From contig NC_054740.1 of assembly GCF_018143015.1 (NCBI RefSeq), positions 50,774,240-50,838,239 on the forward strand: a DNA stretch of 64,000 nt, read 5' to 3'. Source of the DNA: Lytechinus variegatus. Lineage: Eukaryota; Echinodermata; Echinoidea; Temnopleuroida; Toxopneustidae. This document shows, in pieces, positions 32,736 through 42,689 of the stretch (the first letter of the stretch is position 1; each line of letters starts with the position of its first letter). Made by a program: the position numbers and the translations under genes. The notes below the pieces were generated by a model, which searched no databases, was not told the DNA's origin, and saw only the letters and a list, made by a program, of their open reading frames with translations.

Positions 32736-35700
32736 GTAGACCGGCCAAAACGATTTTTTATACTTTGGACGGCAAAATTTGTTAATGCTTGCTAATGATT
32801 GGCATCCCAGCTAAAAGTTTCGCAAAAATACCCAGGAATAGCGTACGGGCGGATGCCAAGCGCAATTTTGCGTGAAAGTGTCATTTTTAGCGTAAAATCT
32901 GAAAGACTGTCGAAAATCACGCATTTTGATATTTTGACGGATTATCATCATATTTTTGATTATCTTTGATATGAAATTATTTTTATTCAGAATTTCAAAT
33001 TATAAGTCTACTAAATATGCATTTCAAATTTGAATATTACACACACACATATGGCACAGGGAAACATAAAACCGCGATTTCCTCGAAATAAAAGTTTGAG
33101 TAAACTATCAATAGTTTGAAGTTTTTTTAAGCAACATAAATTCTTCGATTTAAATGCGTTTATCCATCGAAAGCATAGTAAACGTCCTAGTGCCACAAAT
33201 ATTAAAAGAATTTTCAAGTAAGATGGTAGATATCTCATTTTATGTTATCCGAAAGGAGACAATGTACATTTTACCAGGTGCGCATTTTGAAAGAAAAATT
33301 GAAAATACCGTACATTATGTACCGTACATAATTACATACTAAAGTACATACTAAAGCGAGTTTTTATTTACATGTATAAGTCCATAATAAAGCGAGTTTT
33401 TAATTGCATAGCACAATTTGTCAATTCCTTGCATCCCAGCTAAAAGTCTTGCGGAAATACTGAGGAATAGCGTACGGGCGGATGCCAAGTGCACTTTTGC
33501 GTGAAAGTATAATTTTTAGCGTAAAATCTGAAAGACTGTCGAAAATCACGCATTTCGATATTTTGACGGATTATCATCATATTTTTGATTATATTTGATA
33601 TGGAATTGTTTTTATTCAGAGTTTCAAATTATAAGTCTACTAAATATGCATTTCAAATTTGAATATTACACACACATATATGGCAATATGAAATATAAAA
33701 TCGTGATTTACTCAAAATAAAGGTTTGTAAAAATTATTAATGGTATAATGTTTGTGTTCCGCATCTCAATTTCGTCAAGATTTAGTGCTAACCGAATAAA
33801 TACTTAATAATTGTTGTCATGTCACATATAGTGAAAACAAATACTGAAATAAGATGCAAGATATATATCATTTTATGTTATATATGCGAAATATAACAAT
33901 GCACATTATTTTATCAGATGCGCATTTCTGATAAAAAAATAAACAGCGCACAATATTACATCGATATTGCACATATCTTATATCAGTGCGATACTCGGCA
34001 TGATATTATATAGGATTATGTTTGCTTTTGTAGTATAGAGTTCGATCTTCTTGCTATTTCCACGAATGAATTGGTGCTGAACTTAAATCTACCTATGTGG
34101 CGATATTCAGAAATAGGTCTGATATTTAATTTGCCGTTACCATGGTAGCATTAATTTTACAGGAATATCTATATCCAAAATCATAGAAAACATACATGTA
34201 TGAATAATGTATGTATGTATGTATGAATGTACGGCAAATTAAATATCAGACCCATTTCTGGATATCGCCACAGGCAGGGTGACCAGACGTCCCGTATTTT
34301 CCGGGATTGTCCCGTATTTTGCTCCTGTGTCCCGGCGTCCCGACAAACCCTTCCCGGGACGCCTATTTGTCCCGTATTTCAGAATATTAAACAAAATGTA
34401 GTTAATACATTTAAAAGTGACGAACTTTCATTAAATAACCAACAGCTGACGAAGCAGGAACAACAATTAAATCGATATTTACTGTAAACTTTTGCAAGTT
34501 CTGCGGTGATTTCTTGCTAACCCAATGCATTGCAAACGAACTGGTCTCCTGCCTGTGTGTGGCAGGCTACTAGCTAGACATGTAGGATCGAAGCAAATTC
34601 TCAATGGTGAAACAGTCTCACATGATAAACAGTTTTTCCACCAAAATAATCACAAAATCGGCGGGAAATTCTTATAATTATGCTATGGATTCTAAGATTA
34701 ATGATTTGGAGATGTAATCGGAGGAACAAGTTATTGAGTTTTTATAGATCTAGTTGTTTCAGCTTTCGTTTTGAGTCTTGGTGTGCACGCGATGCCGCGA
34801 TGTAGTTTTAAGTTTAACAATATTGTTTCACTTTGAAATTTTATTCATTTCTAAAACATTTTATTTTTTTAAATTTTAAAAATACATTTAAAAACACCAA
34901 ATGAAATTATGATTTTTATTACATGATTGGATTTTTTTGTTTACTTGAAGTTTGAACTTTTCCCTTTTTCTTTCTTTTATATACCCTATCCTTTCTGCTT
35001 GCCCTTTTTTGTTCCATCTATCTTTATTTCCAATACCATACTTTATCCGTATTATTTATTTTGTAATTATCTGTGTTATTGTTTGAATATTTTTTGTGTC
35101 TTTATTAATTATGAATACATCGCACTTCGGCCTTAGCCGCGATGATGTCTTGATTTTTATTAATAAACCATTTATCTATATATTAGTTTCCTATCTTTCT
35201 TTCCTAGACATTTTCTTTTCTCTCTCTGTTCATTTTTCTTTCTTTCCTTCTTTCTCTTACTTTCCTTCTTTATCAAATATCCTTTTTTATTTCCTTCATT
35301 CCTTCTTTCCATATAATTTATTAGGAGCGCCTTGAGCACCTAACAAGGTGGAAATGTGCGCATTATAAATATCCTATATTATAATTACCTTGGCTTCCTT
35401 CTCTCTTCGTCTCCTGTTTCTTTTCGTTCTTTCTCTCCTTCCATTATTTCTCTCTTTTTTTCGTTCTCTCCTCCCTTCATTCTCCCCTTCCACTCTTTCT
35501 TCCTTTCTTTATTTTTTCCCTTCTTATTCTTTTCCCTTATTCTTTCTTTCTTTCTTTTGTTTCTATCTTTAACTTCCTTCCATTTTCTTTTTTCTTTCTT
35601 TCAAAGAATGAAGGCCATGTTTATTTCCTTCATTATATCTTTCCTCCTTTTTCTAACCCTTTTCCCCCTCTAATTCTCTCCTTTATTTTGTCTTTCAGAC

Positions 35701-37372
35701 ATTTACTCATCTCCCCTTCCTTTCTTTTCTTTCTTTCTTTCTTTTTTTCTATATATCATTTCAAAGAATGCCGGAAACCTTCTTTTATCTCTTATTTCTT
35801 TCATCCTTCTTTTATTCTAACTTTCTGTTATTTTGTATGTTTTCCTTTATTTTCTTTCCTTCTCAATCATCTCTTCTTTCTCTCCTTCATTCTTTCGTTC
35901 ACTTTCCCTTCCAATTCTTTATATTTTTTCACAAGTCTAACACTTTGTGTGGGCTTCTTTGTTGATCTTCGTTTGTCAATTGTCCCGTATTTCATTTTTC
36001 GAAATCTGGTCACCCTGGCCACAGGTAGATTTAAGTTCAGCACCAATTCATTCGTGGCAATAGCAAGAAGATCGAACTCTACAAAAGCAAACATAATCCT
36101 ATATAATATCATGCCGAGTATCGCACTGATATAAGATAATGTGCAATATCGATGTAATATTGTGCGCTGTTTATTTTTTTATCAGAAATGCGCATCTGAT
36201 AAAATAGTGTGCATTGTTATATTTCGCATATATAACATAAAATGATATATATCTTGCATCTTATTTCAGTATTTGTTTTCACTATATGTGACATGACAAC
36301 AATTATTAAGTATTTATTCGGTTAGCACTAAATCTTGACGAAATTGAGATGCGGAACACAAACATTATACCATTAATAATTTTTACAAACCTTTATTTTG
36401 AGTAAATCACGATTTTATATTTCATATTGCCATATATGTGTGTGTAATATTCAAATTTGAAATGCATATTTAGTAGACTTATAATTTGAAACTCTGAATA
36501 AAAACAATTCCATATCAAAGATAATCAAAAATATGATGATAATCCGTCAAAATATCGAAATGCGTGATTTTCGACAGTCTTTCAGATTTTACGCTAAAAA
36601 TTATACTTTCACGCAAAAGTGCACTTGGCATCCGCCCGTACGCTATTCCTCAGTATTTCCGCAAGACTTTTAGCTGGGATGCAAGGAATTGACAAATTGT
36701 GCTATGCAATTAAAAACTCGCTTTATTATGGACTTATACATGTAAATAAAAACTCGCTTTAGTATGTACTTTAGTATGTAATTATGTACATAATGTACGG
36801 TATTTTCAATTTTTCTTTCAAAATGCGCACCTGGTAAAATGTACATTGTCTCCTTTCGGATAACATAAAATGAGATATCTACCATCTTACTTGAAAATTC
36901 TTTTAATATTTGTGGCACTAGGACATTTACTATACATTCGATGGATAAACACATATAAATCGAAGAATTTATGTTGCGTAAAAAAACTTCAAACTATTGA
37001 TAGTTTTCTCAAACTTTTATTTCGAGGAAATCGCGGTTTTATGTTTCCCTGTGCCATATGTGTGTGTGTAATATTCAAATTTGAAATGCATATTTAGTAG
37101 ACTTATAATTTGAAATTCTGAATAAAAATAATTTCATATCAAAGATAATAAAAAATATGATGATAATCCGTCAAAATATAAAAATGCGTGATTTTCGACA
37201 GTCTTTCGGATTTTACGCTTAAAATGACACTTTCACGCAAAATTGCGCTTGGCATCTGCCCGTACGCTATTCCTGGGTATTTTTGCAAGACTATTAGCTG
37301 GAATGCCAAGCATTAACAAATTTTGCCGTCGAATCCTTATCTAGAGCACTTTTTGAGGTTTGGCCGGTCTAC
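32736..37372. mobile_element. Giant foldback (inverted-repeat) element, ~1.4 kb arms
   Basis: The left arm starts GTAGACCGGCCAAAAC (32736) and the right arm ends TTTGGCCGGTCTAC (37372). The left arm 32736-34133 matches the reverse complement of 36026-37372 plus 34232-34274. The centre is about 100 bp (34134-34231, including a TATG repeat). Each arm holds two ~630 bp subrepeats beginning GCATCCCAGCTAAAAG (32807, 33432). Identity between arms is high with a few indels. The right arm is split by the hAT-like insertion at 34275-36017. Flanks are (TA)n, so the target duplication cannot be read. ORFs at 33154 and 36670 are the two mirror copies of one repeat frame and show no domain. No transposase. 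Confidence 0.88.
34267..36025. mobile_element. hAT-like non-autonomous element inserted in the foldback
   Basis: The element (34275-36017, 1743 bp) starts CAGGGTGACCAGACGTCCCG and ends ATCTGGTCACCCTG, with CCCGTATTT words inverted near both ends. The 8-base duplication GCCACAGG flanks it exactly (34267-34274, 36018-36025). Most of the interior (35210-35920) is pyrimidine-rich tract giving Phe/Ser/Leu frames; no transposase is visible. Confidence 0.92.
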
Positions 37373-37449
37373 TATATATATTTATCTCGCGGTTTGGACT
37401 TTTTAATGTGCTTCAAATTAATATAACAGGAAATACACTGTGTCCCTCA

Positions 37450-37555
37450 AAAAAAAAATACAACACTTTTATAGTGTTGTATTTTTTTATCATTTTACTG
37501 GTGTAAAGGTATAAATAATATATTATTTATACCTTTTCACCAGTAAAATGATAAA
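37450..37555. repeat. Two adjacent perfect or near-perfect hairpins
   Basis: Hairpin 1: AATACAACACT / AGTGTTGTATT around a TTTAT loop (37459-37486). Hairpin 2: ATCATTTTACTGGTG-AAAGGTATAAATAA mirrored as TTATTTATACC-CACCAGTAAAATGAT (37491-37554), essentially without a loop. Confidence 0.85.
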
Positions 37556-37838
37556 TAACAAAACAATTTATTTTAATGGAATCCGAAAGACGTGCCATGG
37601 ACTCGAACCTAGAACATGGCGGAGCTTCAGGGGCCTGCAGGCAGACCCTCACACATACAGCAGTTAATTCTTCCTCTTCTATTTCTTGTTAATATCCTTG
37701 TTAAATTTGTCTACTTATATCGTCATTCTTTTTTTTCTTCGTCTGTTCATTTGACAAATTTCTTCGTTATTTTTTGTATTATATATCTCCACAAAATCAC
37801 TAATGATGTGACGTAAAAAAAGTAAGATTAAAATTTAC

Positions 37839-37883
37839 CAAATGCTACTTCCTCAGCCACATCTTTAGCAGGATATACGAAAT
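37839..37883 (-). CDS. Tentative exon 5 of the mini-exon gene
   Basis: An acceptor with a T-rich tract ends GTGTAG at 37884; the GTAAAT donor starts at 37838. The 45 bp exon is phase 1 in and out, open in the required frame only, acidic, and ends AEEVAFG. Phase and composition fit the upstream exons, but 45 bases is too short for certainty. Confidence 0.35.
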
Positions 37884-40800
37884 CTACACGTCGAACAAAA
37901 ATCAAACATACTGAATAAAACCGAAGTATATAAGCCTATGACACAATTGATTCCTGTAAGAGAAACTGAATACGAATATGCCTCCTCATGTTATTGAGTT
38001 CCATCCTATAATCGTCCATTATAACTTCTGAACTGCACGATTACCAGCCATATTTCCACCTTCCCGATTGTTTTTTTTTGCCACCCACACCCAGTCGTTT
38101 AGACGATTGTTCAGAATAGAAAATGATATACATTTCAGATTTGAAAACAATACCCTATCAATTTGGTTGATTGATGAATAGTTTAAGCACTTATTCGACT
38201 TTCTTTTACATTTTAGGGAAACAATTGCGACTTCGGGAGAGAAACCCATGTTTTTCAGATCTTTATAGAATGAAATGTTGAATAATGAAACGACACGAAA
38301 TGTACAATATCTCCCAGGTTCATTCTCTATGTTTCCATTTCCTCCTCTTCTCTCTCTCTCATCTATTTTTTTTTTCCTTTCCTCATTCCTTCTCCTTTTT
38401 GACCCCTTACCCCTTTTCGTACTCCCTCCTCCTCTTTGTATTTTTTTCTTTCTTCTTCTTCTGCTTCTCTTCATATTCATCATGTTTTTCTTCTTCATTT
38501 TCTTCCTTTTTATTTCCTTCCTCTTATTCCTCATTACTTTTCCCCCAATTCTTTCTCCTTCCCATCCGAATTATCTATGAACTATCCTGATTTATTCTGA
38601 ATGATCTGGTTTGACCATTATTAGGAATTGCGGTTCAGGTTGTTTACCCCATACCCTCTTTCATGTGAGTATTTTGTCAGCTTTGAATTGATATTCTTGT
38701 TTTCATTCCCTGCTTATTCTTCATATTCCGTTTTCCTTCTTATACTGATTATTTCCTGTTTGTTTTTTGGTATTAATGTACAGTGTATATTGTTACAAAT
38801 TTCTCACTGGTTTTTAAATATTTATTTGATATGTAATTGTGAATTTAATTGTACTTCTTTGCATTGTCAATAATCCAACTGCCATGGTTGCAATGAATGA
38901 ATAAATAAATAAATAAATAAACGGAAAAGACTCAAATTAAAAAAAAAAATTATGAATTTCAATCCACTTTTAAATAGCAGAATTAAAATGAAGTAAAATA
39001 GTAGACACAAATCGGTATGTATTAGCACTAAAACAATATAATACTCACCAGACTCTTCAAGATTCACGTTCCCGTCCTCGCGCACTTCTCCTACGTTGAT
39101 GAAAAAATAACATTAGTATAAGAATAATATGCATATAATATACATTTTCAGATATGAAAACAATACCCTATCAATTCGGTTGATTGGTGAATTTTACATT
39201 TAGGAAAACAATTGCGACTTCGGGGAGAAACCCTTGTTTTTCAGATCTTTAAATAATGAAATATTGCATAATAATATGACACGAAATGAACGGAAAAGAC
39301 TCAAAGTCTATTCAAAACTTTGAATTTCAATCCACTTTTAAATAGCGGAATTAAAATGAAGTAAAATAGTAGGCACAAATCGGTATCTATTAGCACTAAA
39401 ACAATATAATACTCACCAGACTCTGGCAGTCCAGACTCTTCAAGATTCACGTTCCCGTCCTCGCGCACTTCTCCTACGTTGATGAAAAAATAACATTAGT
39501 ATAAGAATAATATGGTGTCTAAACACTCATACGCCTAGCAATCTTCATAATGGTAAGAATATACCTACTACCGAGAGCATAAGCGGTATAGTAAAGAGTC
39601 CTACTTTTTTAGAACAATCTAATATCCGTTAATTACTCCTGATCGAGTGGTATAAATTCGTATAAGGCGTCAAACTGCAGAGTCGTAATGACACGGGTCG
39701 AAAATTCCGCATACATTCGTAATTCCGACGCTTCGTTATTCCGAAGATCCGAATATTCCGAAGTTTCGTAATTTAGATTCGTTAGTCCGAAAACGAAATA
39801 AGGTTCAGTTGGACTGGCAATAACTGTTTTCATCGGGGCTTCGCCCTTCTGAGAAAATAGTGATTGCCAGTCAAACCTCGGATAAATAATTCCGAATATA
39901 CTTTCTCAAAGCCTGATATATTTGTATAATATACATTTTCAGATATGAAAACAATACCCTATCAATTCGGTTGATTGGTGAATTTTACATTTAGGAAAAC
40001 AATTGCGACTTCGGGAGAAACCCTTGTTTTTCAGATCTTTAAATAATGAAATATTGTGCATAATAATATGACACGAAATGAACGGAAAAGACTCAAAGTC
40101 TATTCAAAACTTTGAATTTCAATCCACTTTTAAATAGCGGAATTAAAATGAAGTAAAATAGAAGGCACAAATCGGTATCTATTAGCACTAAAACAATATA
40201 ATACTCACCAGACTCTGGCAGTCCAGACTCTTCAAGATTCACGTTCCCGTCCTCGCGCACTTCTCCTACGTTGATGAAAAAATAACATTAGTATAAGAAT
40301 AATATGGTGTCTAAACACTCATACGCCTAGCAATCTTCGTAATGGTAAGAATATACCTACTACCGAGAGCATAAGCGGTATAGTAAAGAGTCCTACTTTT
40401 TTAGAACAATCTAATATCCGTTAATTACTCCTGATCGAGTGGTATAAATTCGTATAAGGCGTCAAACTGCAGAGTCGTAATGACACGGGTCGAAAATTCC
40501 GCATACATTCGTAATTCCGACGCTTCGTTATTCCGAAGATCCGAACATTCCGAAGTTTCGTAATTTAGATTCGTTAGTCCGAAAACGAAATAAGGTTCAG
40601 TTGGACTGGCAATAACTGTTTTCATCGGGGCTTCGCCCTTCTGAGAAAATAGTGATTGCCAGTCAAACCTCGGATAAATAATTCCGAATATACTTTCTCA
40701 AAGCCTGATATATTTGTGTAATATACATTTTCAGATATGAAAACAATACCCTATCAATTCGGTTGATTGGTGAATTTTACATTTAGGAAAACAATTGCGA

Positions 40801-42012
40801 CTTCGGGGAGAAACCCTTGTTTTTCAGATCTTTAAAGAATGAAATATTGAATAATAATATGACACGAAATGAACGGAAAAGACTCAAAGTCTATTCAAAA
40901 CTATGAATTTCAATCCACTTTTAAAAAGCAGAATTGAAATGACTAAAAATAGTAAACTCCATTTTACTTAGAAATCTAGATTTGGTTTTAGATAACAATG
41001 TTAAATATTAATAGATAATAAGTATAATCAAAATGTGACTTTTAAGCTCAAATTCCTCTCCGAAGAGTGCCCGAGGCGCATTAATTGAATTAAAAGATTT
41101 GAGGAGATATTTAACACTCAAAAGAGACGCATTGGTTAAAGGAGAATGAAACCATTGGAACAAGATAGCTTGTGTGAAAACAGAAAAATCTAAGAAACAG
41201 ATCAATGAAAGTTTGAGAAAAATCGGACAAATAATGAGAAAGTTATGAGCATTTGAATATTGCAATCACTAATGCTATGGATATAGCAAATTTGCAATGC
41301 GACAAAGATGTGTGATGTCACTTGTGAACAACTCTCCCCATTACTTTAGTATATATTTCACTTGAATTGCCTCTTTTATCACATTTATGTGTTCTTTCTA
41401 AATGAGGGCATGCTGTAATACATATTTTTTAAGAATACATCATGGATAAAGAGTTTGTATCATCATAAGCAAAAGCAAAAAGAGACATTTTGAGGGTATT
41501 TTATAGTCCACCAAAGGGAAAGTTGTTCATCAGTGACATCACACATCCTTAATTGCATTGCCAATAGGAGGATCTCCATAGCATTAGTGATTGCAATGTT
41601 CAAATGCTCATAACTTTCTCATTATTTGTCCGATTTTTCTCAAACTTTCTTTATTCTTATTCTTTGATTTTTCTGTTTCTACACAAGCCTATTTGTTCCA
41701 AAGGTTTCATTCCCCTTTAATGTCTTCAGGAAGGTTATTCCACAATGTGGGGATATATGCAAATGCTCATAACTTTCTTATTATCTGGTACTTACTTTCC
41801 CAAACTTTCATTGATTTGTCTCTTTTATTTTTTGGTCTTAAATCAAGCTAACTTGTTACCAGGGTTTAATTTTCCTTTACCGTAAGGAAACGTTTTATTT
41901 AAAAAAAATAAAATGTTATTGTGATTATATACTTACCATGAGATGAAGAAGCTTGGTAAACAATGAAAATGAGTACCATGAAGAGAGGAATGGCGAATCG
42001 TGTGGACTTCAT
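37839..42012 (-). CDS. Secreted protein with tandem acidic mini-exons (partial, 3' end not found)
   Basis: Exons in transcript order: 42012-41937 (signal peptide), 40265-40209 (57 bp), 39473-39417 (57 bp), 39090-39049 (42 bp), and tentatively 37883-37839 (45 bp). All junctions are phase 1 with GT donors and AG acceptors, so any subset of the mini-exons keeps the frame. The signal peptide begins MKSTRFAIPLFMVL and ends near QASSSHG. The repeated exon encodes EVREDGNVNLEESGLPES (shorter copy: EVREDGNVNLEES), strongly acidic. The tentative fifth exon encodes FVYPAKDVAEEVAFG. A short secreted precursor with acidic spacer repeats is suggested. The mature domain, stop codon and function are unknown, and no family was recognised. 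The exons sit on near-identical ~792 bp repeat units, so copy number may vary. Confidence 0.62.
38119..38302. repeat. Part of the first mini-exon repeat unit
   Basis: Matches the start of the 792 bp unit: ACATTTCAGATTTGAAAACA ATACCCTATCAATTTGG, then GAAACCCATGTTTTTCAGAT and GACACGAAATG. The unit continues at 38925 after a retroposon insertion. More diverged than the other copies. Confidence 0.85.
38303..38924 (+). mobile_element. Retroposon insertion with (AATA)n tail splitting the repeat unit
   Basis: It interrupts the unit between GACACGAAATG and CGGAAAAGACTC, which are adjacent in the other copies apart from a few bases. The 3' end GGTTGCAATGAATGAATAAA with AATAAATAAA tail (38889-38921) is typical of CR1/L2-like retroposons. 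The 5' part is pyrimidine-rich. ORFs through it on both strands (38019-38590) are not credible genes. Confidence 0.7.
39049..39090 (-). CDS. Mini-exon copy, 42 bp form
   Basis: The acceptor TTTTTTCATCAACGTAG precedes 39090; the GTGAGTATT donor starts at 39048. It encodes EVREDGNVNLEES with split glycine codons at both ends. It lacks the 15 bp that adds GLPES in the other two copies. Splice signals are intact. Confidence 0.7.
39417..39473 (-). CDS. Mini-exon copy, 57 bp form (second)
   Basis: Identical in sequence and splice signals to the copy at 40209-40265. Encodes EVREDGNVNLEESGLPES in phase 1. The acceptor tract TTATTTTTTCATCAACGTAG is strong for such a small exon. Confidence 0.72.
40209..40265 (-). 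CDS. Mini-exon copy, 57 bp form (first after the signal exon)
   Basis: The GTGAGTATT donor begins at 40208 and the acceptor ends at 40266. The 19-codon phase 1-1 cassette joins the signal exon as CAT G|GA, giving SSSHG-EVRED. Lies 792 bp from its duplicate. Confidence 0.72.
41136..41720. mobile_element. TTAA-flanked MITE in intron 1 of the mini-exon gene
   Basis: The element (41140-41716) starts AGGAGAATGAAACCATTGGA and ends TTCCAAAGGTTTCATTCCCCT. TTAA at 41136-41139 and 41717-41720. Long TIRs include TTTGAGAAAAATCGGACAAA and TAATGAGAAAGTTATGAGCA, mirrored near 41600-41650. ORFs on it are artefacts. Confidence 0.92.
41750..41880. mobile_element. One-ended relative of the 41140 MITE
   Basis: TATGCAAATGCTCATAACTT, TCTTATTATCTGG, TTTCCCAAACTTTCATTGAT and CCAGGGTTTAATTTTCCTTTA resemble the right end of the adjacent MITE. 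The left end is absent. Confidence 0.6.
41937..42012 (-). CDS. Signal-peptide exon of the mini-exon gene
   Basis: ATG at 42012, 25 codons plus one base, GTAAGT donor at 41936. Basic start (MKSTR), hydrophobic core (FAIPLFMVLIFIVYQA) and small polar end (SSSHG) form a good secretory signal. Phase 1 donor fits the mini-exons exactly. Exonic extent upstream (5'UTR) is unknown. Confidence 0.78.
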
Positions 42013-42689
42013 CTTATTTCAAGACTTGAACAAAAGTTGCAGGATCGTACAGGGTCAGAAAAACTTGTTGAAAGCGAATACCGTTGTCGTCTCTGTCGTT
42101 TTTGACGTCCGAATATGTAGCTCTAGACAATCTTCTATTTGTAGTTTCAGCGATTTTGTTATGCTATTATTCGTGCAGTTATTTTAAATCACAAAATTTG
42201 ATTCATCGTGGTGGAACGAAACAATACCTGCATGATAATGACGTGATTTCACTTTCTTTCCTTTCTCATATCATGAGAAAATTTGTTTTTCTTTAATTTG
42301 CCGCTTCACTGACAAGATTGAAAGTCATTTGATGATTGATAGTGTTTTTGAATAAAAATTATGAATGCCTTCACCCTTTAAAAATATTTCAAATATATTT
42401 AAGAAAACCGAACAATTTGAGTGATCTCACTGCTCCAAACCAGTTCAACCGCATACCGTATGGTTCCACGTGGCACTTAAAGACTCAGCTGCTAAGGGAC
42501 GCACCATTAGATATATCAGAGAGATTTTTTCCCCCTTAATCCATTGAGACAAGTTTTGTTCACCTTTCAGATGATTTGTAAGTGGACCAATATAGCAAGT
42601 CAACTTTTTTAAAAAAGAAAAACTTCCACCCCCTCCCCCTGGATATCTAATGGTGAATCCCTAAGAGACTATAGACATAAAGTTGTGAC

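Larger units (their letters stand above)
39137..40950. repeat. Tandem ~792 bp repeat units carrying the mini-exons
   Basis: Unit copies start at about 39137, 39929 and 40719 (the last partial, to ~40950), with an older, shorter copy at 38119-39110. The two full units differ at only about six sites over ~790 bp, so they are recent. Each full unit carries one 57 bp exon, intron sequence, and a ~405 bp segment with TTCG/CGAA motifs (for example 39520-39922) that the oldest copy lacks. Confidence 0.92.

Noticed and set aside
34927-36134. Phe/Ser/Leu-rich ORFs of up to 148 codons resembling membrane proteins
   Set aside because: They arise from the pyrimidine tract inside the hAT-like element; composition is low-complexity in all frames.
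33154-36954. Paired ORFs (33154-33342 and 36670-36954) sharing NVLVPQILKEFSSKMVDISF
   Set aside because: They are mirror copies of one frame in the foldback arms; too short, and no recognised domain.
38019-38534. 171-codon minus-strand ORF with basic runs and a KNNREGGNMAGNRAVQKL end, considered as the last exon of the mini-exon gene
   Set aside because: The only nearby acceptor (GGGAAG|GT) gives phase 0, not the required phase 1, and lacks a pyrimidine tract; the rest of the ORF is the pyrimidine-rich retroposon read backwards.
39633-40625. Two near-identical 66-codon minus ORFs (MKTVIASPTEPYF...)
   Set aside because: They fall in the TTCG segment of the duplicated units; their identity comes from the recent duplication, not from selection.
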